Assembly: GCA_014526335.1 (NCBI GenBank)
Contig: JACTAT010000032.1
Location: forward strand, 2,770,217-2,834,216
Direction of reading: 5' to 3'
Source of the DNA: Chrysaora quinquecirrha
Taxonomy: Eukaryota > Cnidaria > Scyphozoa > Semaeostomeae > Pelagiidae
Length of the DNA stretch: 64,000 nucleotides
The notes below the pieces were generated by a model. It had not been told where the DNA came from and did no database searches. It saw only the letters and a program-made list of their open reading frames with translations. Below, piece after piece: positions 22,727 to 35,209 of this stretch; position 1 is the first letter of the stretch; the number at the start of each line of letters is the position of its first letter. Position numbers and translations under genes: made by a program.

Positions 22727-23060
22727 TGGTATATAGTCTCCTGCACAACCACAAACCTGACCGTGTACTCACTATTGTTCTTTGGATTGACCAATTTAAG
22801 CCGACAAGTACCAGCTATAGGCAATAAGGCTGTACTGTACATGCGTAGAGAGTTAGTGGATTTTTCAATATTGGTGCCTGGAGGAACAAATTGTTCTGGG
22901 AGAACATTACAAGTTGCACCTGAGTCAAGCTGGAAGGAGACCTGTTTGTCATGAACAATCATTGTGGCAAAAATTTTGTTCTTAGGAGGAACCTTGGACA
23001 CGGCATTGATCTCTAAATTGTTGTCAGGAGAAATTTCAACAATAAGAATTTCTTCATCAC
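22720..23060 (-). mobile_element. Ty3/Gypsy aspartic protease region
   Basis: A retropepsin active-site block FQLDSGATCNVLP (DSGA) lies near 22940-22900. The readable frame continues upstream of the first Met, to about 23060, where it overlaps the end of gag in another frame. This fits a gag-to-pol frameshift or a degenerate junction. Confidence 0.85.
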
Positions 23061-23078
23061 TAGAGAGGGTTTCTTCTC

Positions 23079-23948
23079 TTACAGTGTGAATCTTTTAGCA
23101 GAAAAGGTATCTCTCTTACCTTGATTTTTAGAGGTGGTACATTTTTCTTTAAAGTGGTTTCTCTTGCCACAGCTAGAGCAAACTTGGCCATAGGCTGGAC
23201 AGTAATCCTTGTTTCTTTTATGACTTTGTCCACAAAATTTGCAGTTTGATATGAAAGCTCTGTTATCTTCTCTCTTGGTGTTCTTTTGTCTGCCAACATA
23301 GTGTACCAAAGGATCATCATTGTCAGAAGGACCTGCCATGGCCCTAGCTTGGGCAGTAGTGGTTTCTGCAGCTCTGCATAAGTCAATGCATTTTGAGAGT
23401 GTCAGCTTTGGTTCTTGTAGCAATTTTCGTCTTACTGCATTATTGTGAATTCCACAGACTATTCTGTCACGGATCAATTCATCACGGAGAGTGCTAAAGG
23501 CACAGGTGGCAGCTAAGGCTCGCAAAGAGGTAGCGTAGGCTTCGAAGGATTCAGTAGGCTCTTGCTGGCGGTTGTTGAATTTGTATCGTTCATAAATAAC
23601 ATTAGTTTCACCAATACAGTAAGTGTTCCATAAATCGAGAATTTTGGCAATATTTTGACGTTCACTGTCATCCTGATACGGAAGTGCATTGTGTATGGTG
23701 AGAGCTTCAGGGCCAATACAAGTGATGAATGTAGCTACTCGAAAATTATCAGGCTTAGAGATCAAATTTGTGACGGTTTCATACGCGTTCCATAGCTGTC
23801 GCCACTGTTTCCAATTCTCTGCGAGGTTACCACATAGATTCAGTCTGGGAGGTAGAGGAACATTCGATATGAACGATGAACTTGCTCCGGTGTGGTCATG
23901 AGTAGAGCTAGTAGAAGGGCTAGGCCCATTTTGATCTGGATTCGACAT
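23079..23948 (-). mobile_element. Ty3/Gypsy gag-like protein
   Basis: 289 residues from ATG 23948. The N-terminus is Ser/Pro/Thr-rich, then a retrotransposon-gag region with the block ENWKQWRQLWNAYET and later ESFEAYATSLRALA, then CCHC knuckles (CKFCGQSHKRNKDYC and CSSCGKRNHFKEKC). Such proteins form the particle that packages element RNA. It sits directly behind the 5' LTR and primer-binding site. Confidence 0.88.
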
Positions 23949-24034
23949 AGTATGTTAAATGGCCTAAAGTAAACAAATTTTAGCAGAATCCTAAGTCTGC
24001 GAATATTAATCAATATGTGTTTCACCTGACACCA

Positions 24035-24173
24035 TGTAAAAGCTTTGAAGAGACAACAACAAAGATAGAGACTTCATTCATTGCTTGAGGGATACATCTC
24101 TGCATCTCAGTCCTCGTGTATTCAACAACATAACAGCGCATGCGTAACACAAAGATAGGCTGACAACGTCACA
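24035..24173 (-). repeat. 5' LTR of the Ty3/Gypsy element (139 bp) with adjoining primer-binding site
   Basis: The TG...CA ends match the LTR at 19480-19623. On the minus strand the sequence right after the LTR (24034 downward) is TGGTGTCAGGTGAA, which begins with TGG as tRNA primer-binding sites do. The tRNA itself was not identified. The base after the LTR (24174) is followed at once by the BEL copy 2 LTR. Confidence 0.92.
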
Positions 24174-24174
24174 G

Positions 24175-24649
24175 TGTCGAGAATTCGAGAAGATTCCAGA
24201 ACATTCAAGGCATGTGAACAATCTAGAAAACATTAGTAACTTAGCTTTAATCCTTTGATTTTCAGCATAATCAGCCATCGCGTATTTGTAGATCGCCATT
24301 TAGGCCTAATCATAATTGTAACCTTGTAGCCTCGCTTTCGAAATTAGCCTCAGAATGATTCAGCTTCTAGAAACTAATGGACTTTACGAGAACTTTCTAG
24401 GGTACTAAAATAGCTAGATTGTAATGATGATTTTACGTAATTATCTTACTAGAACATTCGTTACAAATAGTATATAAGCAAACAACGGTAGAATGCGTAG
24501 TAGTTGTTAAGTTGTGAGTTGTGAACACAGAGAATTGTGAGTAGTGAATTAACTTCGCTGAGACTATATACGCTCAAAAGTATTATTTCTGAGAGGTTTA
24601 TTCTACGCGTGAGTTTATTGTCGCGGTTAACAGTATCTAATTCCCGACA
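24175..24649 (+). repeat. 5' LTR of BEL/Pao copy 2 (475 bp) with TATA box and adjoining primer-binding site
   Basis: It starts TGTCGAG and ends CCCGACA (short inverted ends). It matches 30027-30497 except for a few substitutions and a 4-bp indel near 24500. TATATAAG at 24471-24478 is a likely promoter TATA box. TGGCACCCCAGATGG begins at 24653 and is the likely primer-binding site. Confidence 0.95.
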
Positions 24650-24740
24650 AAGTGGCACCCCAGATGGGAGAATCGTTAACAAAGTAACATCGAAGATATA
24701 CATCAAGAGAAACAAACTTTATTCAAGGGAGAGAAGAAAC

Positions 24741-27041
24741 ATGGAGACAGCGGAAACAGTACAGGAGAAAATCAATGCAGCAATTCAAATGCTAAAGTAC
24801 ACTCAACAAAATACAGGAACGATTTTGAGCAAGAACGCGATGAAGCCTTTGCAGCGTCATTTGAAGACAATCGAGAATCAATTAGAGGAGGTTGAAGATC
24901 TGAAAGTTCAAATGCAGAAACTGAAAATCGCGAGTGGAAAAGATCTCGAAGAAGTCAGAGATTGGAGTCAAGGGATAGACGAAAATATCGCTCTATACGA
25001 AGAAACGGTTGGTGAGGTTCAAGAAAAAATAGCAGCCTTGAAAGAAAGGGCACTGGGGGAGGAGAGACAACGAGAGGAAGAGATCGTAGAACTGAGAAGA
25101 CGACGCCAGCTCGAAGAGGACCTCAGACTCGAAGAAGAGAAGCTGAAAATAAAGAGAGAGTTCGACAGAAGATTGGAGGAAGAACGAGAGAAATTACAGT
25201 TGCACAAAGATCGTACACCAAAAGCCAAACTACCGAAGCTGATCATCACAAAGTTTCAAGGGACGCACATTGATTGGCAAAGGTTTTGGAGCCAATTTGA
25301 AGCTGAAATTGACCATGCGGAAATTGGACAAGTGGCAAAATTTTCATACCTGAAGGAGCTGCTGATACCAAAAGTACGTCTGACAATTGATGGACTACCA
25401 TTCACGACCGAGGGTTATGAGCGTGCTAAACAAATCCTGAAAACTAGATACGGGAAGCCAAGTGAAGTCGCCAATGCCCACATCCAAAACCTGCTGAATT
25501 TACCATCAATTCACGGAACAAGCCCTGCCAAGGTCCACGAATTTTACGAGAAGTTGGTTACAAACGTGCAAGTTTTAGAAACCATGGGGAAGTTGAGAGA
25601 AGTAACTGGTTACGTACGCTTGACATTGGACAAATTACCAGGCATTAGAGCTGATTTAGTCAGAATGGATGATGATTGGCAAGAGTGGGGGTTTAGTCAA
25701 CTAGTCGAGGCCCTTCGTAAATGGTGTGAACGAAATCCGATTCCACTAAATGAGAGCAGACATGATGCAATAACTAATGACAAGGGATTCAAAGTACAAA
25801 GAAGAGATAAAGTGCTTCAAGTGAAACAGCAAGAATGGAAGCTGCGAGGTTGTGTCTACTGTGAGGCGAGCAATCACAAATCCAGTGAATGTGACAATGT
25901 AACAGATGTAGCTGAGAGGAGAAAGATACTTAGTTCCAAAAGACTTTGTTTCAACTGCACTGGTACCAAGCACAGAGCATCTGAATGCCGCAGTAAAGCC
26001 GACTGTCAAAAGTGTAAAGGCAGACACCACACCTCAATCTGCGACAAAGGAGCGAATCAAGTCCTGGTAACAACAGGAGAGGGAGCTGTAATTTACCCAG
26101 TTGTTGTAGTAAAAGTGGATGGAATAAAATGCAGAGCACTACTAGATACTGGTGCAGGAAGCTCTTATATCTCGGCAACACTTAGTGAAAAACTTAACAA
26201 GGGACCTACTCGGAGAGAACACAGACAAATCGACATGATGATGCATTCCACGAGCAAGAGAATGGATATTTATGCAGTCACAGTTTCAAGTCTCAAAGAG
26301 AATTTTCAGCTGAGCATTAATGTGAGCAAAGTTGACAAGCCTGTTTTATTATCTCTATCAAACCCCAACTATAAGCAATTGATTAGAGCACACAAACACT
26401 TAGAAGGGGTCGAAATGGATGATACTGATACCAAGCCCGAGCTGCCAATACATATGATCTTAGGAGCAAGCGAATATTCGAAGATCAAGATGAACGCGAG
26501 CCCAAGAGTAGGACAGCCTGGAGAACCAGTTGCAGAGCAGACAGCATTGGGATGGGCACTGATGTCACCTGGCGCAGAGTCAAACCTGGACAACGTCTAC
26601 TTAACTCAATCCTCTGCAGCAGACTACGAGAAGCTGTGCAGCCTGGACGTTTTAGGGCTAAAAGACAGACCAACTGGAGACCAGATGTCAGTTTACGATG
26701 AATTCAAAGCTCAGCTGGTCCGGAGTCCTGAAGGCTGGTATGAGACAGGACTGTTGTGGAAAGTAGGGCACCCTCAACTTCAAAACAATCAAAATGGAAG
26801 CTTGGGAAGACTTTCAAGCCTGGTGAGAAGACTTAAAAGAGATCCAGCACTGCTTGCAGAATACGATCAAATCATTCAAAAACAATTGGAAGAGGGAATC
26901 ATTGAGAAAGCGCCATCAGAATCAAAGGGCCAAGAATTCTATATACCACACAAACCAGTTGTGAGAGAGCTTGCAGAGAGTACAAAACACGAATCGTTTA
27001 CGACGCATCAGCAAGAGCAAGTGAAAATACTCCATCACTGA
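24741..27041 (+). mobile_element. BEL/Pao copy 2: gag, protease and start of reverse transcriptase
   Basis: The frame is open from inside the LTR, but the likely start is ATG 24741, after the primer-binding site. In order: a coiled-coil rich in Glu/Lys/Leu (to about 25200), a gag core, three zinc knuckles (CVYCEASNHKSSEC, CFNCTGTKHRASEC, CQKCKGRHHTSIC), an aspartic protease (LLDTGAGSSYIS), and the linker and first blocks of the reverse transcriptase. The frame is lost at about 26985-26990 by a one-base change and ends at 27041. The homologous reading continues in another frame into the next entry. Confidence 0.93.
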
Positions 27042-27079
27042 ATGACTGCTTAGAGATAGGACCTCCGCTGCAAAACCTC

Positions 27080-29971
27080 ATGTGGAGCGTCTTGGTGCGA
27101 AACCGGTTCAAGCCAGTTGCGCTGACGGGAGATCTGGAGAAGGCTTTTCTGCAGGTGAGGATTAGAGAGGAGGACAGGGACGCCTTAAGATTTCACTGGA
27201 TAAAGAACAAAAACCCGTCACAAGTTGAAGTTTACCGTTTTACGAGGGCATTATTCGGCCTTGTCCAAAGTCCATTCATTTTGGGAGGCACCATTGAAGA
27301 ACATCTAAAGAGCTACGAATCTGAGTATCCAGAAGAAGTCAAGGAAATATCGAAGTCGCTTTATGTTGATGACATAATCACTGGTGCAAACAGCATTCAA
27401 GAAGTTCATCATCTGAAAGACAGTGCAGTGGAAATTTTTGGGAAGGCACAGTTCAAGCTGCATAAATGGCACTCAAACATCCCAGAGTTAGAAGGTGAAG
27501 ATGTTGATCCAGATGCAGAGAATACTTATGCTAAACAACAACTTGGAGCAAAGCCCAACGAAACAAGGATACTGGGTTTAACTTGGAACAAGACGAGTGA
27601 TACCCTGAAAGTCATGTTTCCACAAGAGAAAGAGGATGGCACAAAACGAGGTATTTTGCGATTTCTTGCTTCAATTTTTGACCCACTTGGTCTAGCGTCA
27701 CCAATAACATTGATTGGGAAAAAGGTCTACCGAGCTATATGCGACGAAAACATACCATGGGATAAAGAGGTTCCAGACTTCATACATAAACAGTGGAAGA
27801 CGTTCCTGAAGACTTTACCGTCAGAGGTTGAAGTGCCACGCAGCATTGTAGCCTATCAGGAGCAGATCGAAGCAATTGATTTGCACGTATTTGGTGACAC
27901 GAGTGGAACAGGAACCGCAGCAGTCGTCTATGCAGTTGTGCATCAAAAGTCAGGACTAAGTCAGGGACTTGTTGCTGCAAGATCTCGTTTAGCAAAGAAA
28001 GGATTGACGATTCCAAGACTTGAACTCGTTTCTGCTCATATGGCGGCGAATCTGGTAGAGAATGTCAAGGATGCGTTGGAAGGACTGCCATTCGGAAAAG
28101 TAACCGGCTGGCTTGACAGTTCAGTAGCACTACATTGGATCAGAGGGAGCGGCAATTACAAGCAATTCGTGGCGAATAGAGTAAGAAAGATTCAAGAGAA
28201 AAGTTTTATCCAATGGCGTCACGTTCCAACAGAAGAGAATCCTGCTGATGTAGCTAGCAGAGGAGCAGTATCATCGAAGTTAGGAGAAACCTGGTGGATT
28301 GGACCTCATTGGTTATCAGCAATTGAGCAATGGCCAGACGACATAAAAACAGAGCCAAATATAGATACTGAAGCAGAAGCTAAGCTAACTAAACAGGTTC
28401 TGGCAACAAGCATAGATAGAGAAGATCTAATCGTCAAGCTCCTCGAGAAGCACAGCTTTTGGAAAACGATACGCATCTGTGCCTGGATTTCACGATTTCT
28501 GAATAACTGCAAGGTGCAGAGATCTGAGAGAATTCGAGGACCACTGACAACAGACGAGACAGAGAAGCAGATACGGTTCTGGGTGAGAAAGGAGCAGAGA
28601 GCTGTCGCTGACACAGAATTCTTCAAACAAGACTGTCTAAGGCTGAACCTAAAGCAAAACAGCAATGGGATCTATGAATGTCAAGGGAGAATTCAAGGGT
28701 TTTATCCTGTGTACCTGCCGTCGAATAGACTTTACAGTGAGAAGTTTGTAATGGATGCCCATTTAAGGACTCTTCATGGGGGAGTTGGACTGACAATGAC
28801 AGAAGTACGCCGTAAATACTGGATTCCTCGACTGAGGCAGCTGACAAAACGAGTGATACGAAGTTGCAATGGATGCAAACGATTTCAAGCAGTAGCTTTC
28901 AATGCGCCACCTGCAGGACAACTACCAGTTGATAGAACCGAAGGAAACATGCCGTTTCAAGTGATCGGATTAGACTATGCAGGACCGCTGAAGTATAAAA
29001 GGAAAGCTAACCAGCTGGGTAAGGCTTACATTCTACTATTTTCATGCAGTTTAACGAGAGCGATTTACCTTGAGATGTTGCCCGACCAAAGTCTGCCAGA
29101 GTTCGTCAAGAGCTTCAAGCGATTCGTAGCACGGAAAGGTCGCCCAGAGAAAATCTACTCCGATAACGGGAGAACATTTGTTGCGGCATCAAAATGGTTG
29201 CATAAAATCATGAAGGAAGAGCGAGTCAGCAACCTGTTGGCACACGATAACATCGCATGGCAGTTTAATCTAAGCAGGGCTCCCTGGTGGGGAGGCCAGT
29301 TTGAAAGACTGATTGGTCTAGTGAAGCAATCCCTGTACAAAACAATAGGAAGTGCCAATCTCAAATGGAACGAGCTAGAAGAGATCATCTTGGATATTGA
29401 AGTGGCACTTAACAACCGACCATTAAGTTATGTTGAGGACGACGTTCAACTTCCAATACTTACTCCAAATTCACTTCAGTTTGGTTTACCAAACACAATT
29501 CCAGAAGGAGAGGTCGAGGACATAGAGGATCAAGACATGAGAAAGCGTGCAAAATATCTTCGGAGGTGCAAGGACGTGCTTTGGTCTAGATGGACAAGAG
29601 AATACATCAGAGCTTTACGAGAAAGACACAACCTGAAATACAAGTCCAAATTGCCAACGATCAAGATCGGTGATGTAGTAGTTATAAAGAACGATGAAAG
29701 GAACAGAGGGAAGTGGAACTTAGGCATTGTTGATGGACTGATAGAAGGGAAAGACAAGGTCATCAGAGGAGCGAAAATCAGGACCGGGAAATCTTATTTG
29801 GAGCGCGCAATTCAACTGTTGTATCCGCTGGAGTTATCCTGTGACATAGAGCCAGAACGGAAAGACGGGCAGTTAAATCCAACCGCTACCGAGTTTCGCC
29901 CGAAGAGAAGAGCTGCAATGGACGCTAGGGAGATCACTAGGGTGATAGCAGAAGAAGAAGATGAAATATAA
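27080..29971 (+). mobile_element. BEL/Pao copy 2: reverse transcriptase, RNase H, integrase
   Basis: 963 residues. Reverse transcriptase blocks include ALTGDLEKAFLQVRI and the catalytic SLYVDDIITG. RNase H-like blocks include TIPRLELVSAH, LDSSVALHWI and PTEENPADVASRG. An H2C2 integrase zinc site (HLRTLHGGVG...CNGCKRF) and a DDE core (IGLDYAGP, YSDNGRTF, WWGGQFERL) follow, then the C-terminal domain typical of BEL/Pao elements ending at 29971. It is full-length apart from the frame change just upstream. A polypurine tract (AAATAGGGGGAG) follows at about 30013-30024. Confidence 0.93.
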
Positions 29972-30026
29972 CTACATTTACAACGTAATCAATATTTGCT
30001 CTCTGCGAGAACAAATAGGGGGAGTG

Positions 30027-30497
30027 TGTCGAGAATTCGAGAAGATTCCAGAACATTCAAGGCATGCGAACAATCTAGAAAACATTAGTAACTTAGCTTT
30101 AATCCTTTGATTTTCAGCATAATCAGCCATCGCGTATTTGTAGATCGCCATTTAGGCCTAATCATAATTGTAACCATGTAGCCTCGCTTTCGAAATTAGC
30201 CTCAGAATGATTCAGCTTCTAGAAACTAATGGACTTTACGAGAACTTTCTAGGGTACTAAAATAGCTAGATTGTAATGATGATTTTACGTAATTATCTTA
30301 CTAGAACATTCGTTACAAATAGTATATAAGCAAACAACGGTAGAATGAGTAGTGTTAAGTTGTGAGTTGTGAACACAGAGAATTGTGAGTAGTGAATTAA
30401 CTTCGCTGAGACTATATACGCTCAAAAGTATTATTTCTGAGAGGTTTATTCTACGCGTGAGTTTATTGTCGCGGTTAACAGTATCTAATTCCCGACA
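30027..30497 (+). repeat. 3' LTR of BEL/Pao copy 2 (471 bp)
   Basis: The same TGTCG...CGACA ends and the same TATA box (30323-30330) as the 5' LTR. The near identity of the two LTRs points to a recent insertion. The 5 bp after it (aatag) do not match the 5 bp before the 5' LTR (acag plus flank), so no target duplication is seen. Confidence 0.95.
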
Positions 30498-30499
30498 AA

Positions 30500-33400
30500 T
30501 AGTCCGGGTGCTGGCGGCATGACCTACTTGCAATTTCGGCGGGACTTTTAAAATTTGGATAAATGTGTTCATCATCGTACTAGAAATACGAATCTGCCTG
30601 TTGGCCATGTTGAATTTTCTTGTGAGGCGCCCCCAACGCGATTTTATGTTTCGACTGAAGTAGGCCTGTTTTGCTTCGAAAGCGCCATTTTCTTCAACGA
30701 TTTCAATAGAGATCACTGAGCCGAAGCACCATCGAGATGCAAATCCAGGGGAACACTGAGACTTTTTACAGTGTTGACGGGGGGTCCGCAAGAGAAGTAA
30801 ATGAAACTGGACGCAAAAACGTACGGAAAACGTGAAACGGGCGACTAGTTTATGCAAATAATATTATTGTTGAGTGTATGAAATCGACTGAAGCTTTTTA
30901 GATGCTCATAACAAGTTGTTCAAAATGAATCAAAAGTGAGTCGTGGTAAAAAGCACAGTGTATATCATAGGGTCATATGGTTTCGTTCTATAAGAACAAT
31001 TTCGACATACATTTTTGTAAAAAATACCTTATTCCATCAAATTTCGCATCTCTAATTTTCGCCCTCTCAGATTGTCACATCCTAAAATTTTTATTAAAAG
31101 TTGAGCCGATTCGCGCTCTTCACTTTTTGCGCCAAGAAGCGCGCTTTTAACTGGTGTGTTTGCCCGCTTTCAATTTCTTCTCCATTTAGGTTACAGTAGG
31201 TTGCATCATATAAGCAAAGCGGGTTTGATCCAAAATCTTTATCGTCAACTTCTACATCTATTACCCTTATGCTGGAGGCTGTTTCTGACTTCCGTAATGA
31301 AAAGAACTGACTGCAAGATGGAGGCAGATGATTTGCCCTAGAACAAGGTTATACTATAGCTACAGTCTGCACAGAATTCTGCACAAGACCTATGCGGTCT
31401 CTAGGTTTTAAAAAGGGTCACAAAACAAGCCTTCGTTTCTATCCCTTTTCCATTGCCATGCGCGCGCGGCACACTGTCAAATGGCCGTAACAAAAATGTG
31501 CCGTAATAATGCTAAGACGCACACCCCCTCCTCTATGAGATGCACTCCCCCTCCTCTATGATCCGACGGCTGAAGTCCAAATGCAAAAGTGTCATTAATG
31601 GAGAAGAAAACGTATACGCACATGTCATTCGAATTCTTCAAGGCGTACAAAATAAAAAATAATCACGAGGTGTTTTCGCATCGAGGGGAAGAATGTGGTC
31701 CCATTGCTTAATTTCGCCTTTTACTGTTCAATCTGCCTGTCGAGTTAAGCATTGTGCCTAGTTCTAATCTACCAATCAAAAAGGCGTTAGAAATATTTTA
31801 GGTAGCAGCGATCACCGTAACGCCATCACGGAAGAGCAAAAGAAGAGAATGTGACAGACGAGGTCAATTCGCCAAAACGAAGCATACACTCTTGGAGCGC
31901 ATCTGTGGTAGGAATGGTTCATAGCCAAACACTATGTTTCGAAGCCAGCGCTTGTGTCTGTTCTATGTCGCTTGCTACCTCTTGAAGTACGTGACGCTCG
32001 CCTCTTTCATGCAGCACAGGTTTCCCAGGCTCCAATCTCCAAATGCCGCGGTGCATTCTGTACGTATTTGTGTATTCTCGTGGTTTACAATTTCTCGCTC
32101 TCTTGCATAATGTATGCCTTGTGGAGGCAACCTTTGAGGTGACTTCGAGGCAACTTGGAAGTAACAGAAAGCAAAGTTTGAGGTGCGATGAATCGATATA
32201 TTGTTTCTGTAAGCAAGGATCAGCAGCATAGTTATGTCTGGACAATATCCCAAAGTTGCCGTACTACTCTTTTATGCTGATGTAAAAAGAGTGTCATCCG
32301 CCCTATAGTTCTGGGCTAATGTCCGTACCAAAATCTTTTGAAACGGATGATTCTTCGAACGCTGAATTCCCCACGGAATGAGTCTAAAGATTTCACATGT
32401 TGTTAATTTACCCTATATCCACTTTCCACTACATCAATTCACTTGATTCCTGCTGCGAAAGAGTGCCACGCCCTGTGCTACCATCAGCTGCAGCTTTCTG
32501 AACATATTGGATCATGTCTGTTCTAATAGCTCTTAAAACGGAGGCTTCTTTGATGGCCATGATGGAGATGAGCGGCTCTTTGCGATTCCCGTTTGGGCTG
32601 AACAAAGGCTTTTAAGTTGGTTCCTCCTACTCTCAAGCTTGTTGAAGCCGTGGGTGCTGCGCTTGTTGCAAAAGAGCATAAGATCATCGTTCTAGCTTTA
32701 GAGTCTTCGGTCAATCTGATCTTTAAAACGGAGTTTCCTTCAAGGCCTATTAAGCGGCGTTGGTAAGGATTAGCGTTCACTTTGACATTGCAAACGTGTC
32801 TCGCGCTCAACGCAGGGGCCCAAATAGCGGAACGTCCCAGTTTTCAAATTCAGGAGTTTTACCCTTCATCGGGTATAACGGTTTGAAATTGAGTCTTAGT
32901 GTTTTCCTCGAATGGGGCAAAATAGTAAAGCAGAATAACTTCCTGATGAGTTTAGAATGTAGAATAGTCTCAAGTATGTAGTTGCCTTGGCACTAGCAAA
33001 TCTTTTGCGCATTGACTATGGTTAAGTTTGTGGCATTACCTGTCATAAGAGACAGAATGTGCATCATATGTACATGCAATGTGCATGTACATCATAATTT
33101 AGTTATAAAAACATCACAAGGAGGATTCATCTTGTCTATATACGAAATAATTTCAGGTTTTAAGACCAATATTACCAAACATTGGGGTTCCAAACTGGTT
33201 TCTCATTCCACGATTCCACGGAATTGGGTTTTATTGCACTTCCCAAAGCATAACTCCATCGGGGGGTATCGACCAACATTAAGAACTCATAGCACAGAAA
33301 ACAAGAACAAAGAGTAATTAACAAACATATGCGAATTCATATTTGACAATTATCCTATTAATTTGTTCAAAGAAGCTGTACAATTTTTGCCTTTTGTCTT

Positions 33401-33700
33401 AGTAATTATGTTTTGATTTGTACATAAAAAGCATCTTTACGCTAACGTACACCCTGATAGCAAGACTCGCTTCAATTAGTTCCTTACAAATTGTTGATGA
33501 AAATGGCGGTTTCTTGCTGGAACACTACGTGAGTTTGGCTATAGAAAAACGAGTTGGACGCGTCTCACAAGAAAATTCACGATGGCCAACAGGTAAAATC
33601 GTGTTTAGGATGTGATACTGAACACATTTGTGCAAAAATTAAAAGTCCCGCTAAAATTGCAGGTAGTCACCCCGATTTTGGCTGTCAGCATAATTTAGGA
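30500..33700. mobile_element. Inverted pair of diverged repeats about 3 kb apart
   Basis: The left block (about 30505-30700) is an inverted, diverged copy of the right block (about 33480-33700). Matching pieces include 'ttgcaatttcggcgggactt' against 'aagtcccgctaaaattgca', and 'ctgttggccatgttgaattttcttgtga' against 'tcacaagaaaattcacgatggccaacag'. This may be the TIRs of one 3.2-kb element or two opposed copies of a shorter repeat. No transposase reading is visible between them. Confidence 0.45.
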
Positions 33701-35209
33701 ATATTTTAGTCTCAAAATCGAAAAATCTTAAGAATAATTGAGGCTCGGAAAAGTTAAGGTATCCCGGACTAATGCGAGCTGTTACAGGCATTCATAGCCA
33801 AAAATATTTGGGACAGTATGTTATAAGCATGTTTTACCTTCAAAACCGTGTCCCATTACAACATATTTGGGTAATTAAACCCTCTCTCCCCGACTCAATG
33901 TTGGGACCACTGGCAACATCGATATAATTATATGGTTAGGAGTTTTTAGAACCTAATGTCTTACAGCATAACTTTCAAATCGTTGAAATCTTTGGAAAAG
34001 ATCGCATGGATGGGTAATTAACTTTTCTTTTCATCAAGCAGCTAGAAAAAGAACATCAGATGATTTTTTATTTTGTTCCTCGCCTCAAATTGATATCGCT
34101 TCTATTTAGCAATTACAGCATTTCCTTAACCAGACACTAGCCACGGGGGAGAGATTATTATACCTTAGCGACCGAAAGGGGGACTGTCCTCACCCCCCGT
34201 ATATATACCGTGACGTTGATTTGTTTGGAAAAAGGAAAGATGATCTGCCCCACTTGCCTTTGAAAAGTAGGCCATCGTGGGTTTTTCCAAACCCTTCAGG
34301 AAAATGTTGTTGTTGTTTGATGTTGTTGCTATTGTTGTTGAAATGCACCGCTCCATTTCCTATGCTACATCACATTTGTACATGCATTAATTTACTGTTG
34401 AAGCCTCCTTTTAACGACTTTTTGAAGAAATGGAAACTGGGTATTGATTATTGAAAAATTAAGCAAGATATCAAAATGAGGCAGTAAACAATAATAAAGG
34501 CACATGAACTTCGTTTTAAACCATTTAAAGAAAAATAGATGCATTTGTAAACAGTAAAATAGTTTTCAAACATTCGAAGCCTATGCTACGTCTTACGTCA
34601 TTCTGAATTAATGTTTAAGGTTTGGTAAGGATGAAGGGAGATATGTTATGGCGCCCCAATTGCAAAAATAACAGGACCTCGACCTTTAATAAAACTTGAA
34701 ATATGCGCTAAACAATTGGCCTAACCAGAGTTGAATAATATCATGAACCCTTCAACGTTTTGTGATTTTTCGAAATGTTTCGAATGCGATGAGCAGCCAC
34801 TCATTTCGGAGCATTTAATAAATGATTAATGAATCAACCCAAAATTATACCAATTTCGCTAAATAGCAGACCCAATAATATTCTAAATTCCATTTTTCGA
34901 TACCTTAAAGTGTCTGACCCCCCGTCACATACCTATAGTGAGTCCCCCTGGGTGAGCCATTCCTTAGCAAACTGGCCTTAAATTGTCAGAAGCGGTCATT
35001 TCCCGGTTAGTTCACTAAGTAATTCAAGGAAATATAAAAGTTTTAATTCTGTTTGTGTTTATGCTATCATTGACGAAAATAACGGTGACTTGGTTCTTTC
35101 GTATGATCTTTCGTATAAAAAACCATTGTATTGCGTCAGGCTTTTGGATTAAACTCTTCTTGACTAACTGACGTTGCTCAAACTGACTCTGTGTTTTCTA
35201 CATGTTTAA
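30701..35209. other. Intergenic stretch without a supportable gene
   Basis: Beyond the right arm of the inverted pair, I see only short frames without domains, a small hairpin at about 33068-33091 (tgtacatgcaatgtgcatgtac) and a GTT-rich patch near 34300-34345. At about 31931-32060 a frame starts with a basic stretch followed by a hydrophobic segment, but no consistent splice partner was found. Confidence 0.4.

Noticed and set aside
31931..32250. Possible signal-anchor exon for the glycosyltransferase, or a Cys-rich exon on the minus strand
   Set aside because: Candidate donors give the wrong phase for the exon at 36257, and the minus-strand frames show no recognised domain.
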